A DNA stretch of 22,007 nt from JALHMQ01 sp037441125 (GCA_037441125.1 JBBIST010000053.1:1-22007); one strand, 5' to 3'; positions 1 through 6,900 are shown, numbered from the stretch's first letter. Made by a program: numbers and translations. Notes: generated by a model from the sequence alone, not told the origin.

Positions 1-1829
1 CCAACATCGAGTCGATCGTCGGCCACGAGTACTTCCACAACTGGACCGGCAACCGTGTCACCTGCCGCGACTGGTTCCAGTTGAGCCTCAAGGAAGGGCT
101 GACCGTGTTCCGCGACCAGGAGTTCTCGGCCGACATGATGGAGGCCGACCTGCGCGCCGCCGGGCCCGACGGCGAGCGGCAGGCGGCCTGGGCGCGCGGC
201 GTGCGCCGGATCGACGACGTGCGCGCCCTGCGCGCGGCGCAGTTCCCGGAAGATGCCGGTCCGATGGCGCACCCGGTGCGGCCGGACTCCTACCAGGAGA
301 TCGGCAACTTCTACACCGCCACCGTCTACGAGAAGGGCGCCGAGGTGGTGCGCATGCTGCAAACGCTGCTCGGCCGCGACGGCTTCCGCAAGGGCCTCGA
401 ACTGTATCTGCGGCGCCACGACGGCCAGGCAGTCACCTGCGACGACCTCGTCGCCGCGATGGCCGATGCCAACGGCCGCGACCTGGCGCAATTCACGCGC
501 TGGTACGCGCAGGCCGGCACGCCGCGGGTGGCGGTCGGCAGCCGCTACGACGAGCAGGCGCAGGTGTTCGAGCTGACGCTGGCGCAGACCTGCCCGCCGA
601 CGCCGGGCCAGCGCGCCAAGGCACCGTTCCACATCCCGCTGGCGATCGGACTGGTCGGCCGCGACGGACGCGACCTGCCGCTGCAGTTCGAAGGCGAGGC
701 AGCGCCCGCCGGCGGCACGCGCACGATCGAACTCGCCGACTCGACGCGCAGCGTCCGCTTCGTCAACGTGCGGCAGCCGCCGGTGCCGTCGCTGGCACGC
801 GAGTTCTCGGCGCCGATCATCGTCGACTACCGCTATGCCGACGACGAGCTGGTGTTCCTCGCCGGCCACGACTCGGACCCCTTCAACCGCTGGGAAGCCG
901 GCCAGCGACTGGCGGTGACGCGCCTGATCGCCGCCACCGACGCCTTCGAGATCGAGCAGCCGCCGGCGCTCGACGACGAGTTCGTCGACCTGTTCCGGCG
1001 CACGCTCGACGACGGTGCGCTCGCCACCGCCTTCCGCGAACAGGCGCTGCAGCTTCCCTCGGAGAGCTTCATCGCCGACCAGCGGGCGATCGTCGATCCG
1101 GAGGCGATCCGCGCGGCGCGCCGCTTCCTGCGGCGCGAACTCGGCGCCCGCCTGGCGGCCGACTGGCAGGCCGCCTACGAGGCCAACGACACCGGCGGCG
1201 ACGATCGTCCGCTGCCGGTACTGGCCGGCCGGCGCGCGCTGCGCAACCTCGCGCTCGCCTACCTGGTCGAGGGCGGCGCGCCGCAGGCGCTCGCGGCCGC
1301 CCGCCGGCAGCTCGCCGGCGCCAGCAACATGACCGACCGCCAGGCGGCCCTGACGGCGATCGTCAACAGCGCCGCGCCGTTCAAGGCCGAGATCCTGGTG
1401 CAACTGGCGCGCGACTGGGCCGGCGAGCCGCTGCTGATGAACAAATGGTTCCAGGTGCAGGCGACCGCGGTGGCGCAGCCGGACGAGCCGCCGGTGCTGA
1501 CGCGCATCAAGGTGCTGCTGCGGCATCCGTCGTTTTCGCTCGCCAACCCGAACAACGTCTACGCGCTGGTGCTGGGCTTCTGCAACCACAACGCGGCCGA
1601 ATTCCACCGCAGCGACGGCGCCGGCTACGCCTTCTGGGTCGAGCAGGTGCTGGCGCTCGACCGCAGCAATCCGACCGTGGCCGCGCGTGTGGCGCGCGCC
1701 CTCGACCGCTGGCGTCGCTACACCCCCGACCGCCAGCGCCTGATGCGCGCCGCGCTCGAGGAAGTGGCGCGCCGCCCGCAACTGTCGCGCGACGTGCGCG
1801 AGATCGTCACCAAGGCGATCGAGAACTGA
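1..1829 (+). CDS. pepN: Aminopeptidase N (5' truncated by window edge)
   Basis: M1-family zinc aminopeptidase that removes N-terminal residues from peptides in the cytoplasm. The reading frame is already open at base 3, so the true start lies upstream. About 608 residues are present of the roughly 870-890 usual for proteobacterial PepN. The zinc site is visible: HEYFH at bases 24-38, then the third ligand Glu 18 residues after the second His (HExxH-x18-E), inside a stretch nearly identical to E. coli PepN. The substrate-binding GxMEN loop must lie before the window. Past the catalytic domain the protein continues through the beta-sandwich and the long helical C-terminal domain, with no break, to a TGA at 1827-1829. 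The first internal start codon (TTG at 81) lies after the zinc motif and is not a real start. The methyltransferase gene follows after 82 bases and may be cotranscribed. Confidence 0.97.
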   Translation, partial: NIESIVGHEYFHNWTGNRVTCRDWFQLSLKEGLTVFRDQEFSADMMEADLRAAGPDGERQAAWARGVRRIDDVRALRAAQFPEDAGPMAHPVRPDSYQEIGNFYTATVYEKGAEVVRMLQTLLGRDGFRKGLELYLRRHDGQAVTCDDLVAAMADANGRDLAQFTRWYAQAGTPRVAVGSRYDEQAQVFELTLAQTCPPTPGQRAKAPFHIPLAIGLVGRDGRDLPLQFEGEAAPAGGTRTIELADSTRSVRFVNVRQPPVPSLAREFSAPIIVDYRYADDELVFLAGHDSDPFNRWEAGQRLAVTRLIAATDAFEIEQPPALDDEFVDLFRRTLDDGALATAFREQALQLPSESFIADQRAIVDPEAIRAARRFLRRELGARLAADWQAAYEANDTGGDDRPLPVLAGRRALRNLALAYLVEGGAPQALAAARRQLAGASNMTDRQAALTAIVNSAAPFKAEILVQLARDWAGEPLLMNKWFQVQATAVAQPDEPPVLTRIKVLLRHPSFSLANPNNVYALVLGFCNHNAAEFHRSDGAGYAFWVEQVLALDRSNPTVAARVARALDRWRRYTPDRQRLMRAALEEVARRPQLSRDVREIVTKAIEN

Positions 1830-1911
1830 ACCGCGCCGGCGCCTGGCTGACCGCTGCGGCGAGCGCGCCGGCAGCGCGCACAGCTCCGAGCGCCGGCCAG
1901 CCGCTGCGTCG

Positions 1912-2358
1912 ATGAACTCGCCGATCTCCTGGCTGCTGGTGGCGCTGCAGTTCGCGCTGATCGTGGCGCTGATCGCCGGCACCGAGGCGCGCGGCACGCC
2001 GCTCGCCAACGCGATCGCCTTCGGCCTCGTCGCCGCCGCGACGTTCGTCGGCGTCGCCGCGCTCGCGTCCAACCGCCCGGGAAACTTCAACGTTCGACCC
2101 GAGGTCAAGGCCGGCGCGCGCCTGGTGACCGACGGCATCTACGCCTACATCCGCCATCCGATGTACGCGGCGCTGCTGCTGCTGATGCTGGCGGCGCTGG
2201 TGGCCGATCCGCGCCCGTGGCGGATCGCTGCCTGGATCGGGCTGCTCGCGGTGCTGCTCGCCAAGGCCGCGCGCGAGGAAGCCTTCCTGCGCCAGCGCTT
2301 CGCCGAGTACGCGCACTACCAGGCGCGCACCAAGCGGCTGATTCCGCGCGTCTACTGA
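1912..2358 (+). CDS. Isoprenylcysteine/phospholipid methyltransferase-like membrane protein
   Basis: A 148-residue integral membrane protein of the ICMT/PEMT-like methyltransferase family. It has hydrophobic segments at about residues 6-24, 33-52, 82-98 and 104-121. The family signature is clear in the C-terminal half: YIRHPMYAA near residues 77-85, then a charged helix with EEAFLRQRF and the ending RTKRLIP, the part expected to form the S-adenosylmethionine pocket. The substrate cannot be read from sequence; small bacterial members are mostly uncharacterised and this one need not act on isoprenylcysteine. The ATG at 1912 is chosen because the membrane segment begins just after it. It follows pepN by 82 bases on the same strand and converges on the oxidoreductase gene, with only 34 bases between the two stop codons and no clear terminator. 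Confidence 0.8.
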   Translation: MNSPISWLLVALQFALIVALIAGTEARGTPLANAIAFGLVAAATFVGVAALASNRPGNFNVRPEVKAGARLVTDGIYAYIRHPMYAALLLLMLAALVADPRPWRIAAWIGLLAVLLAKAAREEAFLRQRFAEYAHYQARTKRLIPRVY

Positions 2359-2392
2359 GCGCCCCGGGGCCGGTCCGAGGCGCGGCCGAACC

Positions 2393-3370
2393 TCAAGGCG
2401 CAAGCACGCTCGAGCCGGTGGTCCGGCGCGCGGCCAGATCGGCGTGCGCGCGGGCGGCTTCGGCCAGCGGATAGCGCTGGTCGATCTCGACCTTGATCCG
2501 GCCCTTGAGCAGGTGGTCGAACAGTTCCTCGGCCGAGGCTTCCAGCCGCGTGCGCGGCACCACGTGCGCAGCGAGCGAGGGCCGGGTCACGAACAGCGAT
2601 CCTTTGGCGGCGAGGATGCCGAGGTTGACGCCGGTGACCGCGCCGGAGGCGTTGCCGAAGCTCACCATCAGCCCGCGCGGCTGCAGGCAGTCGAGCGAAC
2701 CCTCCCAGGTGTCGCGGCCGACGCCGTCGTAGACCACCGGCACCTTCTCTCCGTTGGTCAGCTCCTTCACGCGCTCGACGAAGTTCTCGCGGCTGTAGTT
2801 GATCGTCGCCCAGGCGCCGTGCCGGCGCGCCAGCGCCGCCTTCTCGTCGGTGCTCACGGTGCCGATCAGGCGCACGCCGAGCGCGCGCGCCCACTGGCAG
2901 GCGATCAGGCCGACGCCGCCGGCGGCGGCGTGGAACAGGATCGTCTCGTGGCCCTGCAGCCGGTAGGTCTGGCGAAACAGGTACTGCACGGTCAGGCCCT
3001 TGAGCATGACCGCCGCGCCCTCGTCGAAGCCGATTCCTTGCGGCAGGCGAACGACCGTGGCCGCCGGCATCACTCGCAGATCGCTGTAGGCGCCGAGCGG
3101 CCCCTGGCCGTAGGCGACGCGGTCGCCCTCCTTCAGGAAGTCGACCCCGCCGCCGACCGCCTCGACCACGCCGGCCGCCTCGAAACCGAGTCCGTGCGGC
3201 AGCGGCGCCGGGTACAGGCCGGTGCGGTAGTAGAGGTCGATGAAGTTCAGGCCGATCGCGCGCTGGCGGATGCGCACCTCGCCGGGGCCGGGGTCGCCGA
3301 CCTCGGCCGGCTCGAGCCTCAGCACCTCGGGTCCGCCGTGACTGTGAATTCGGATCAGCTTCGCTTGCAT
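2393..3370 (-). CDS. qor: NADPH:quinone oxidoreductase (zeta-crystallin-like)
   Basis: A 325-residue member of the zinc-free quinone oxidoreductase branch of the medium-chain dehydrogenase superfamily, expected to reduce quinones with NADPH in the cytoplasm. The N-terminal GroES-like domain carries the QOR signature NFIDLYYRTGLYP (residues 42-54). The Rossmann domain has the nucleotide loop AAAGGVG (residues 148-154). The structural and catalytic zinc cysteines of alcohol dehydrogenases are missing, as expected for this branch. Length matches E. coli QorA (about 327). The ATG at 3370 is preceded by GAGGAGCG, a good ribosome binding site. It lies 31 bases after the EamA transporter gene on the same strand, so the two could be cotranscribed. 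Confidence 0.93.
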   Translation of the reverse strand: MQAKLIRIHSHGGPEVLRLEPAEVGDPGPGEVRIRQRAIGLNFIDLYYRTGLYPAPLPHGLGFEAAGVVEAVGGGVDFLKEGDRVAYGQGPLGAYSDLRVMPAATVVRLPQGIGFDEGAAVMLKGLTVQYLFRQTYRLQGHETILFHAAAGGVGLIACQWARALGVRLIGTVSTDEKAALARRHGAWATINYSRENFVERVKELTNGEKVPVVYDGVGRDTWEGSLDCLQPRGLMVSFGNASGAVTGVNLGILAAKGSLFVTRPSLAAHVVPRTRLEASAEELFDHLLKGRIKVEIDQRYPLAEAARAHADLAARRTTGSSVLAP

Positions 3371-3401
3371 CGCTCCTCCTCGAGTGAAATCGCCGCGCGG
3401 C

Positions 3402-4331
3402 CTAGGGGCTGCGCCTGATGGTCAGCACGGACACGCCGGCGAGCACGAGTGCGGTGCCGGCCAGTTGCCAGACGCCGATCGCCTCGCCGAGAAACACATA
3501 ACCGAGCGCGATCGTCGCCACCGGCCCGACCATCGCCGCCAGCGCCGTGTGGGCGGCGCCGATGCGCGCCACCGCCAGCATGGTCGCGAACACCGGCAGC
3601 ACGGTGCAGACGACGGCGTTGAACGCCGACAGCCACAGCACCGGTTCGCTGGCGGCCAGATTGGCGATCGGCCGCATCAGGACGAACTGCACAGCCACGG
3701 CGCCGGTGGCCACGCACATTGCGTACGAAGTCAGGCGGATCGCGCCCACGCGCGCCACCAGTTCGCCCGCCAGCACCAGGTAGGCGGCGTAGCACAGCGC
3801 GGCTCCGAACACCAGCAACGCGCCGAGCGCGACCTGCTCGCCCGCCAGGTGCAGGTCGTGCCAGAAGACAGCGACGATGCCGGCGTAGCACAGCGCCAGC
3901 GCGATCCAGTCCAGGCGCAGGATGCGGCGGCCGAGGAACAGCGCCGACATCAGCAGCACCAGAGTGGGGTTCAGGTACAGGATCAGCCGCTCGAGCGCGG
4001 CGGTGATGAACTGCAGGCCGAGGAAGTCGAGGTAACTGGCCGCGTAGTAGCCGAGCAGCCCGATCACCGCCAGCCGCAGGTGGTCGCGCCCGGACAGCGG
4101 CGCCGCGTTGCGCGAGGTCCACCACAGCGCGACCAGGAAGAACGGCAACGCGAAGATCATGCGCAGCGCGAGCAGCGTCTCGGCGTCGACCTCGTGCCGG
4201 TAGGCGAGCTTGACCACGATCGCCTTGCCGGAGAACAGCACGCTGCCGGCCGCTGCCAGCAACAGACCGACGCCGATGCCGCGCCCAGCGCGAGTCTGGG
4301 CGGTGGACGGCGGCGAAGCGTCGGCGGACAC
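3402..4331 (-). CDS. EamA/DMT-family transporter
   Basis: A 309-residue polytopic membrane protein of the drug/metabolite transporter superfamily. Two EamA repeats of about five helices each are visible: residues about 22-155 and 165-300. The second ends in the typical helix pair FLGEAIGVWQLAGTALVLAG. Members export amino acids, purines or other metabolites, but the substrate cannot be deduced here. The start is taken as GTG at 4331, which gives a short charged N-terminus before the first helix; the next in-frame candidate (GTG in GSVLFS) would cut that helix. A TAGAAT box ends seven bases before this GTG, which would make the message leaderless or nearly so. It is divergent from sugE with 111 bases between them. 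Confidence 0.88.
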   Translation of the reverse strand: MSADASPPSTAQTRAGRGIGVGLLLAAAGSVLFSGKAIVVKLAYRHEVDAETLLALRMIFALPFFLVALWWTSRNAAPLSGRDHLRLAVIGLLGYYAASYLDFLGLQFITAALERLILYLNPTLVLLMSALFLGRRILRLDWIALALCYAGIVAVFWHDLHLAGEQVALGALLVFGAALCYAAYLVLAGELVARVGAIRLTSYAMCVATGAVAVQFVLMRPIANLAASEPVLWLSAFNAVVCTVLPVFATMLAVARIGAAHTALAAMVGPVATIALGYVFLGEAIGVWQLAGTALVLAGVSVLTIRRSP

Positions 4332-4337
4332 CGGCCG

Positions 4338-4343
4338 ATTCTA
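4338..4343 (-). promoter_or_regulatory. Candidate -10 box for the EamA gene
   Basis: Read on the minus strand this is TAGAAT, five of six matches to the sigma70 -10 consensus. Transcription would begin about seven bases downstream, at or next to the GTG at 4331. No convincing -35 hexamer is seen at 16-18 bases. Confidence 0.35.
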
Positions 4344-4404
4344 CGAAGTGCGCGCCGAATCGCGGTCGCGGCGGCGGTGGCGGCGCCGGTTCGCCAGCGG
4401 CCGC

Positions 4405-4413
4405 TGCGATACT
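4405..4413 (+). promoter_or_regulatory. Candidate extended -10 promoter for sugE
   Basis: TGCGATACT is an extended -10 element (TGn followed by GATACT). It would start transcription near 4420 and leave a leader of about 22 bases containing GGAGGG. A -35 element is not evident. The leader is too short to hold a complete guanidine riboswitch. Confidence 0.3.
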
Positions 4414-4442
4414 GCGCAACCGGCAACGTGACGGAGGGTTCG

Positions 4443-4781
4443 ATGTTCAATCTCACGACCGCGCAGGCCTGGATGCTGCTCGCGCTGGCCGGTGTGCTCG
4501 AAGTGGCGTGGGCGGTCGGCATGAAGTACACGGTGGGATTCAGCCGCCTGCTGCCCTCGCTGGCCGTGCTGGTGCTGGCACTGCTGTCGTTCTGGCTGCT
4601 CGGCCTGACGATGAAGGTGCTGCCGGTGGGCACCGCCTACGCGGTCTGGGTCGGCATCGGCGCGGCCGGCGCGGCGCTGTTCGGCATGCTGCTGTTCGAC
4701 GAGCCGGCCGATGCCGCGCGCATCGGCTGCATCGTGCTGATCGTCTCCGGCGTGCTCGGACTGAAGCTGCTGCACGAGTGA
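4443..4781 (+). CDS. sugE: SMR-family transporter of the SugE/Gdx (guanidinium exporter) type
   Basis: A 112-residue, four-helix small multidrug resistance protein; the family works as an antiparallel dimer exchanging protons for a cation. It falls in the SugE/Gdx subgroup rather than EmrE/Qac. It has the membrane glutamate in the first helix (Glu20 in LEVAWAVGMKYT), GFSRLLPS after it, and PVGTAYAVWVGIGA at the third helix, all as in E. coli SugE, the founding guanidinium exporter. The ATG at 4443 follows GGAGGG with good spacing. The frame is open far upstream, but that extension is a charged, low-complexity artefact antisense to the EamA gene. It converges with the prolyl isomerase gene, 28 bases apart. 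Guanidinium as substrate is inferred from the subgroup. Confidence 0.93.
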   Translation: MFNLTTAQAWMLLALAGVLEVAWAVGMKYTVGFSRLLPSLAVLVLALLSFWLLGLTMKVLPVGTAYAVWVGIGAAGAALFGMLLFDEPADAARIGCIVLIVSGVLGLKLLHE

Positions 4782-4809
4782 CCGCCGCGGCGTGCCGCAG
4801 TCTTGCGCC

Positions 4810-5316
4810 TCAGCGGCCGGCGCCGTTGCCGCGCCGGCCGACGCTCAGGAAGTCGGGCGCCAGCGTGTCGCCTTCGGCATCCGCGGCGGCGCCGGCCGGC
4901 TCGACGGCGAGCACCTCGATCTCGAAGCGCAGCGCGCGGCCGGCGAGCGGATGGTTGCCGTCGAGCAGCGCCACGTCATCGGTCAGGTCGACCACCGTGT
5001 AGATGCGGTCGTCGTTCGCCTGCCCGGGAACGCCCTCGAACTTCATGCCGAGGTCGACGTCGCGGCCGACCGCGGCGAGCGGCAGCAGGTGCAGCAGCGA
5101 GGCATCGTCGTCGCCGAAGGCATCGGCCGGCTCGAGTTGCAGCCGTAGCGAGTCGCCGGCGGCGCGGCCCTCGAGCGCGGCCTCGACGCGCGGCAAGATG
5201 TCGTCGGCACCGTGCAGGTAGACGAGCGCGCGCTCACCGCTGTCTTCCAGCAGCGCGCCCTGCGCGTCGAACATCTTGACCCGCAGGCTCACCAGGCAAC
5301 CGCGCGAAATCTTCAT
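4810..5316 (-). CDS. FKBP-type peptidyl-prolyl isomerase (SlyD-like)
   Basis: A 168-residue cytoplasmic FKBP that would catalyse cis-trans proline isomerisation and act as a folding chaperone. The split FKBP lobe is at residues about 5-68 (LHGADDILPRVEAALEG, then the Asp-Ala-Phe-Gly turn) and about 122-138 (NHPLAGRALRFEIEV). The inserted chaperone flap typical of SlyD/SlpA lies between them (about 70-121). The His/Cys-rich metal-binding tail of E. coli SlyD is absent; a short acidic and glycine-rich tail replaces it, as in many betaproteobacterial members. The start is set at the ATG at 5316 because family members begin with this short strand. The longer open frame upstream is Arg/Pro-rich noise. 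It is divergent from the DUF7931-like gene. Confidence 0.9.
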   Translation of the reverse strand: MKISRGCLVSLRVKMFDAQGALLEDSGERALVYLHGADDILPRVEAALEGRAAGDSLRLQLEPADAFGDDDASLLHLLPLAAVGRDVDLGMKFEGVPGQANDDRIYTVVDLTDDVALLDGNHPLAGRALRFEIEVLAVEPAGAAADAEGDTLAPDFLSVGRRGNGAGR

Positions 5317-5390
5317 CGTCGTGAGCAACGCCTCGCGAGCCGGTGATTGTCGCACCGCCGGCGCGCGCCGGCGGCCACGCGCGCGCGGCG

Positions 5391-5942
5391 ATGGTATGTT
5401 GTCGGCTGGCTGCACGCGGGCCGGCTGGCCGCGCATCGGCCGAAGGACAGACCGCGATCGACACTGCGCTGCGCCGAACGATCGCCTCGCGCGCCGAACT
5501 GGCGCAGGCGCTGCTCGAGCTCGCCGGTCGCGCCCGGCGCGCCGTGCGCTGCTGCTCGTACGACGCCGCGGTGTTCGCGCTCGACGCCGCACCGCTGGTC
5601 GCTGCGCTCGACCGCCTGGCGCGCGACTCGCGCGGCGCGCGCGTGCAGGTCCTGGTCGAGGATCCGCTGTGGATCGAGACGCGAGCGCCGCGCTTCAAGG
5701 CGATGCGCCGCCGCCTGTGCCATGCGGTGCAGGTTCGCGCAGCCAGCGATCAAGACCCCCTCGGCGACACCGTCCTGTGGCTGGTCGACGATCGCCACGG
5801 CCTGCTGCTCGAACCTGGACCGATCGCCGCCGGCGAGCTCTGGTTCGACCACCAGCAGTTCGTGCGACCGATGCTGGCCGAGTTCGACCGGCGCTGGGCG
5901 GCCGCCGCGCACGACCTGCCGGTGGCGCCACTCGGGCTGTGA
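5391..5942 (+). CDS. Conserved hypothetical protein, DUF7931-like
   Basis: I do not know a function for this protein. With the ATG at 5391 it is 183 residues; an in-frame GTG at 5343 would add 16. The first 25-30 residues are Arg/Ala-rich and not convincing, so the true start could be further in, but no better start codon with a ribosome site is seen. The remainder looks like a real soluble domain. A predicted helix (ELAQALLELAGRARRAVRC) leads to a strand, VQVLVEDP, followed by FKAMRRRLCHAVQVR, then LWLVDDRHGLLLEP, and a C-terminus rich in aromatic residues (ELWFDHQQFVRPMLAEF) ending PVAPLGL. This pattern resembles the DUF7931 domain, which is vaguely phospholipase-D-like in layout but lacks HKD motifs. 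It is divergent from the prolyl isomerase gene. Confidence 0.65.
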   Translation: MVCCRLAARGPAGRASAEGQTAIDTALRRTIASRAELAQALLELAGRARRAVRCCSYDAAVFALDAAPLVAALDRLARDSRGARVQVLVEDPLWIETRAPRFKAMRRRLCHAVQVRAASDQDPLGDTVLWLVDDRHGLLLEPGPIAAGELWFDHQQFVRPMLAEFDRRWAAAAHDLPVAPLGL

Positions 5943-5997
5943 ACGCAAACATCGAGGGACTCGCCTAGACCGGTGCGCCCGTGCTGCGGCGCAGCTT

Positions 5998-6003
5998 TAT
6001 ACT
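5998..6003 (+). promoter_or_regulatory. Candidate -10 box for the lipoprotein gene
   Basis: TATACT matches five of six consensus positions and sits in an AT-rich island in otherwise GC-rich DNA. No good -35 is visible. It would give a leader of about 120 bases that contains the competing hairpins at 6042-6088. The rest of the 5943-6130 gap holds nothing else I recognise. Confidence 0.4.
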
Positions 6004-6041
6004 CCTCCCCCGACGGGCAGGTTGTAGTTGATCGACCCCGA

Positions 6042-6102
6042 GCGCCGATCCGTAAGGACGGCGTCGGCGCAACGAAGTCTCGCCGTCCGACATCCGGTTT
6101 TT
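6042..6102 (+). promoter_or_regulatory. Leader with two mutually exclusive hairpins
   Basis: Hairpin A pairs GCGCCGA (6042-6048) with TCGGCGC (6064-6070) and, inside it, CCGT (6050-6053) with ACGG (6058-6061) around the loop AAGG. Hairpin B pairs GGACGGCG (6056-6063) with CGCCGTCC (6081-6088). Both need bases 6056-6070, so they cannot form together. Five T residues follow hairpin B at 6098-6102, nine bases away. The layout resembles an attenuator or riboswitch expression platform but matches no class I know. Confidence 0.3.
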
Positions 6103-6130
6103 CTCGTCCCTCCTCGCGAAAGGTCGCTCC

Positions 6131-6361
6131 ATGAAGAAGTCCCTGTTGCTCGCCGCGATTGCCGTTTCCGTGCTGGCCGCCTGCAAGCCTGCGCCTGCTC
6201 CCGCGCCGGCGCCCGCACCCGCCCCCGCCCCCGCCCCCGCGCCCGCGCCCGCTCCGGCGCCGATGCCCGCGCCCGAGGTGAAGAAGGACGAGGCGGCGGC
6301 TCCCGCTCCGGCCCCGGCTCCGGCTCCGGAAGTGAAGAAGGAAGAAGCCAAGAAGTACTAA
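6131..6361 (+). CDS. Small Pro-Ala-repeat lipoprotein
   Basis: A 76-residue predicted lipoprotein. It has a basic start (MKK), a hydrophobic segment and the lipobox VLAAC, with the lipidated Cys at residue 18. After cleavage the mature part would be only 59 residues. It consists of twelve Pro-Ala dipeptides (residues 20-43), PMPAPEVKKDE, a second shorter Pro-Ala run and PEVKKEEAKKY. The module (PA)n-PEVKK-acidic thus occurs twice. Such rods usually serve as stiff periplasmic spacers, but no function can be assigned. Lys at position +2 after Cys does not signal inner-membrane retention, so outer-membrane sorting is likely. A start is supported by AAAGG upstream. It stands alone, flanked by a structured leader and a strong hairpin, so it is probably monocistronic. 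Confidence 0.85.
   Translation: MKKSLLLAAIAVSVLAACKPAPAPAPAPAPAPAPAPAPAPAPAPMPAPEVKKDEAAAPAPAPAPAPEVKKEEAKKY
6188..6259 (+). repeat. In-frame hexanucleotide repeat coding (Pro-Ala)12
   Basis: Twelve consecutive CCN-GCN codon pairs. The central part (about 6218-6245) is nearly pure CCCGCC units and the flanks vary at third positions. Gain or loss of a unit changes protein length by two residues without breaking the frame. Confidence 0.85.
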
Positions 6362-6366
6362 GCACG

Positions 6367-6397
6367 ACGCCGGGCCGGGATCTGCCCGGCCCGGCGT
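6367..6397 (+). terminator. Strong hairpin after the lipoprotein gene
   Basis: A perfect 13-bp stem (6367-6379 with 6385-6397) closes the loop ATCTG, beginning five bases after the lipoprotein stop codon. Only TTCGT follows, so it lacks a proper T tract. It could be an intrinsic terminator of the GC-rich type or a message-stabilising 3' structure. Confidence 0.65.
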
Positions 6398-6452
6398 TCG
6401 TACAGGCGCAGGCAGGCGGGCCCAGCGACGCTTGCCAGCGGTGCCCAAGCAG

Positions 6453-6478
6453 CACGGGCCGGCATCTGCCGGCCCGTG
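6453..6478. terminator. Second related hairpin, between convergent genes
   Basis: A perfect 11-bp stem (6453-6463 with 6468-6478) with loop ATCT, followed on the plus strand by GTCGTTT. It shares the core CGGGCCGG-n-ATCTG with the hairpin at 6367-6397. It lies between the lipoprotein and the end of the PHA-system gene (6515), so it could stop transcription from either side. Confidence 0.55.
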
Positions 6479-6514
6479 TCGTTTACGCCAACGTGATCGG
6501 CGAGCGCCGCCGGT

Positions 6515-6862
6515 TCAGGGGCGCCGCCCGCCGGACTTGGCTGCGGCCTTGGCGCTCGCCGCGCCGCGCCTGGCCGTCGGTGCTGCCTGGTCGAGCAACT
6601 GCTCGAGATGGCGCTCGATGTGCTGCTCGAAGCGCGCCTTGAACGGCCGCAGCAGGAAGCCGAGCTTGACGTGCAGCGCGATCTCGGCCGCGGTCACGTG
6701 CATGTAGCCGTCGACGCCGCTGCGCTGGAAGTGCAGGGTGTCGCCCTGCCACTGGCTCGTGAGGTCGTACTGGCGGGCGAGATCGTCGGCAGTCTGCTGC
6801 GCGATGCGCTTCGCCTGCGCCAGCGGCAGCCGGTGGCTGCGCACGTAGTTGATTTCCGACAT
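6515..6862 (-). CDS. Polyhydroxyalkanoic acid system family protein
   Basis: A 115-residue soluble protein resembling the PHA-granule-region family (TIGR02610/PF09650), small proteins often encoded near polyhydroxyalkanoate genes and of unknown mechanism. Visible features are the start NYVRSHRLPLAQAKRIAQQTADDLA, an aromatic strand (WQGDTLHFQRSGVDGYM) and LGFLLRPFKARFEQHIERHL, followed by an Ala/Arg/Lys-rich tail (residues 95-115) that could bind nucleic acid or an acidic surface. The ATG at 6862 is preceded by AAGGAGG, an excellent ribosome site; the much longer open frame running upstream is antisense-type noise. It follows the 2-hydroxyacid dehydrogenase gene by 38 bases and ends the long minus-strand run. 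The intracellular PHB depolymerase gene phaZ in the same window supports a PHA-accumulating host. Confidence 0.8.
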   Translation of the reverse strand: MSEINYVRSHRLPLAQAKRIAQQTADDLARQYDLTSQWQGDTLHFQRSGVDGYMHVTAAEIALHVKLGFLLRPFKARFEQHIERHLEQLLDQAAPTARRGAASAKAAAKSGGRRP

Positions 6863-6900
6863 CTGCGATCGCCTCCTTCGACCGGCCGGCACTCGCGCCT

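Noticed and set aside
3384..4442. Long in-frame extension upstream of sugE
   Set aside because: It is antisense to the EamA gene and hydrophilic low-complexity; SMR proteins are about 105-112 residues and ATG 4443 has a good ribosome site.
4332..4442. Mini-ykkC (guanidine-II) riboswitch before sugE
   Set aside because: ACGA and ACGG occur (4343-4346, 4431-4434) but neither sits in the loop of a stable short stem, so the paired-hairpin architecture is absent.
5317..5592. N-terminal extension of the prolyl isomerase frame
   Set aside because: Arg/Pro/Ala-rich with no resemblance to FKBP proteins, and it would overlap the divergent DUF7931-like gene.
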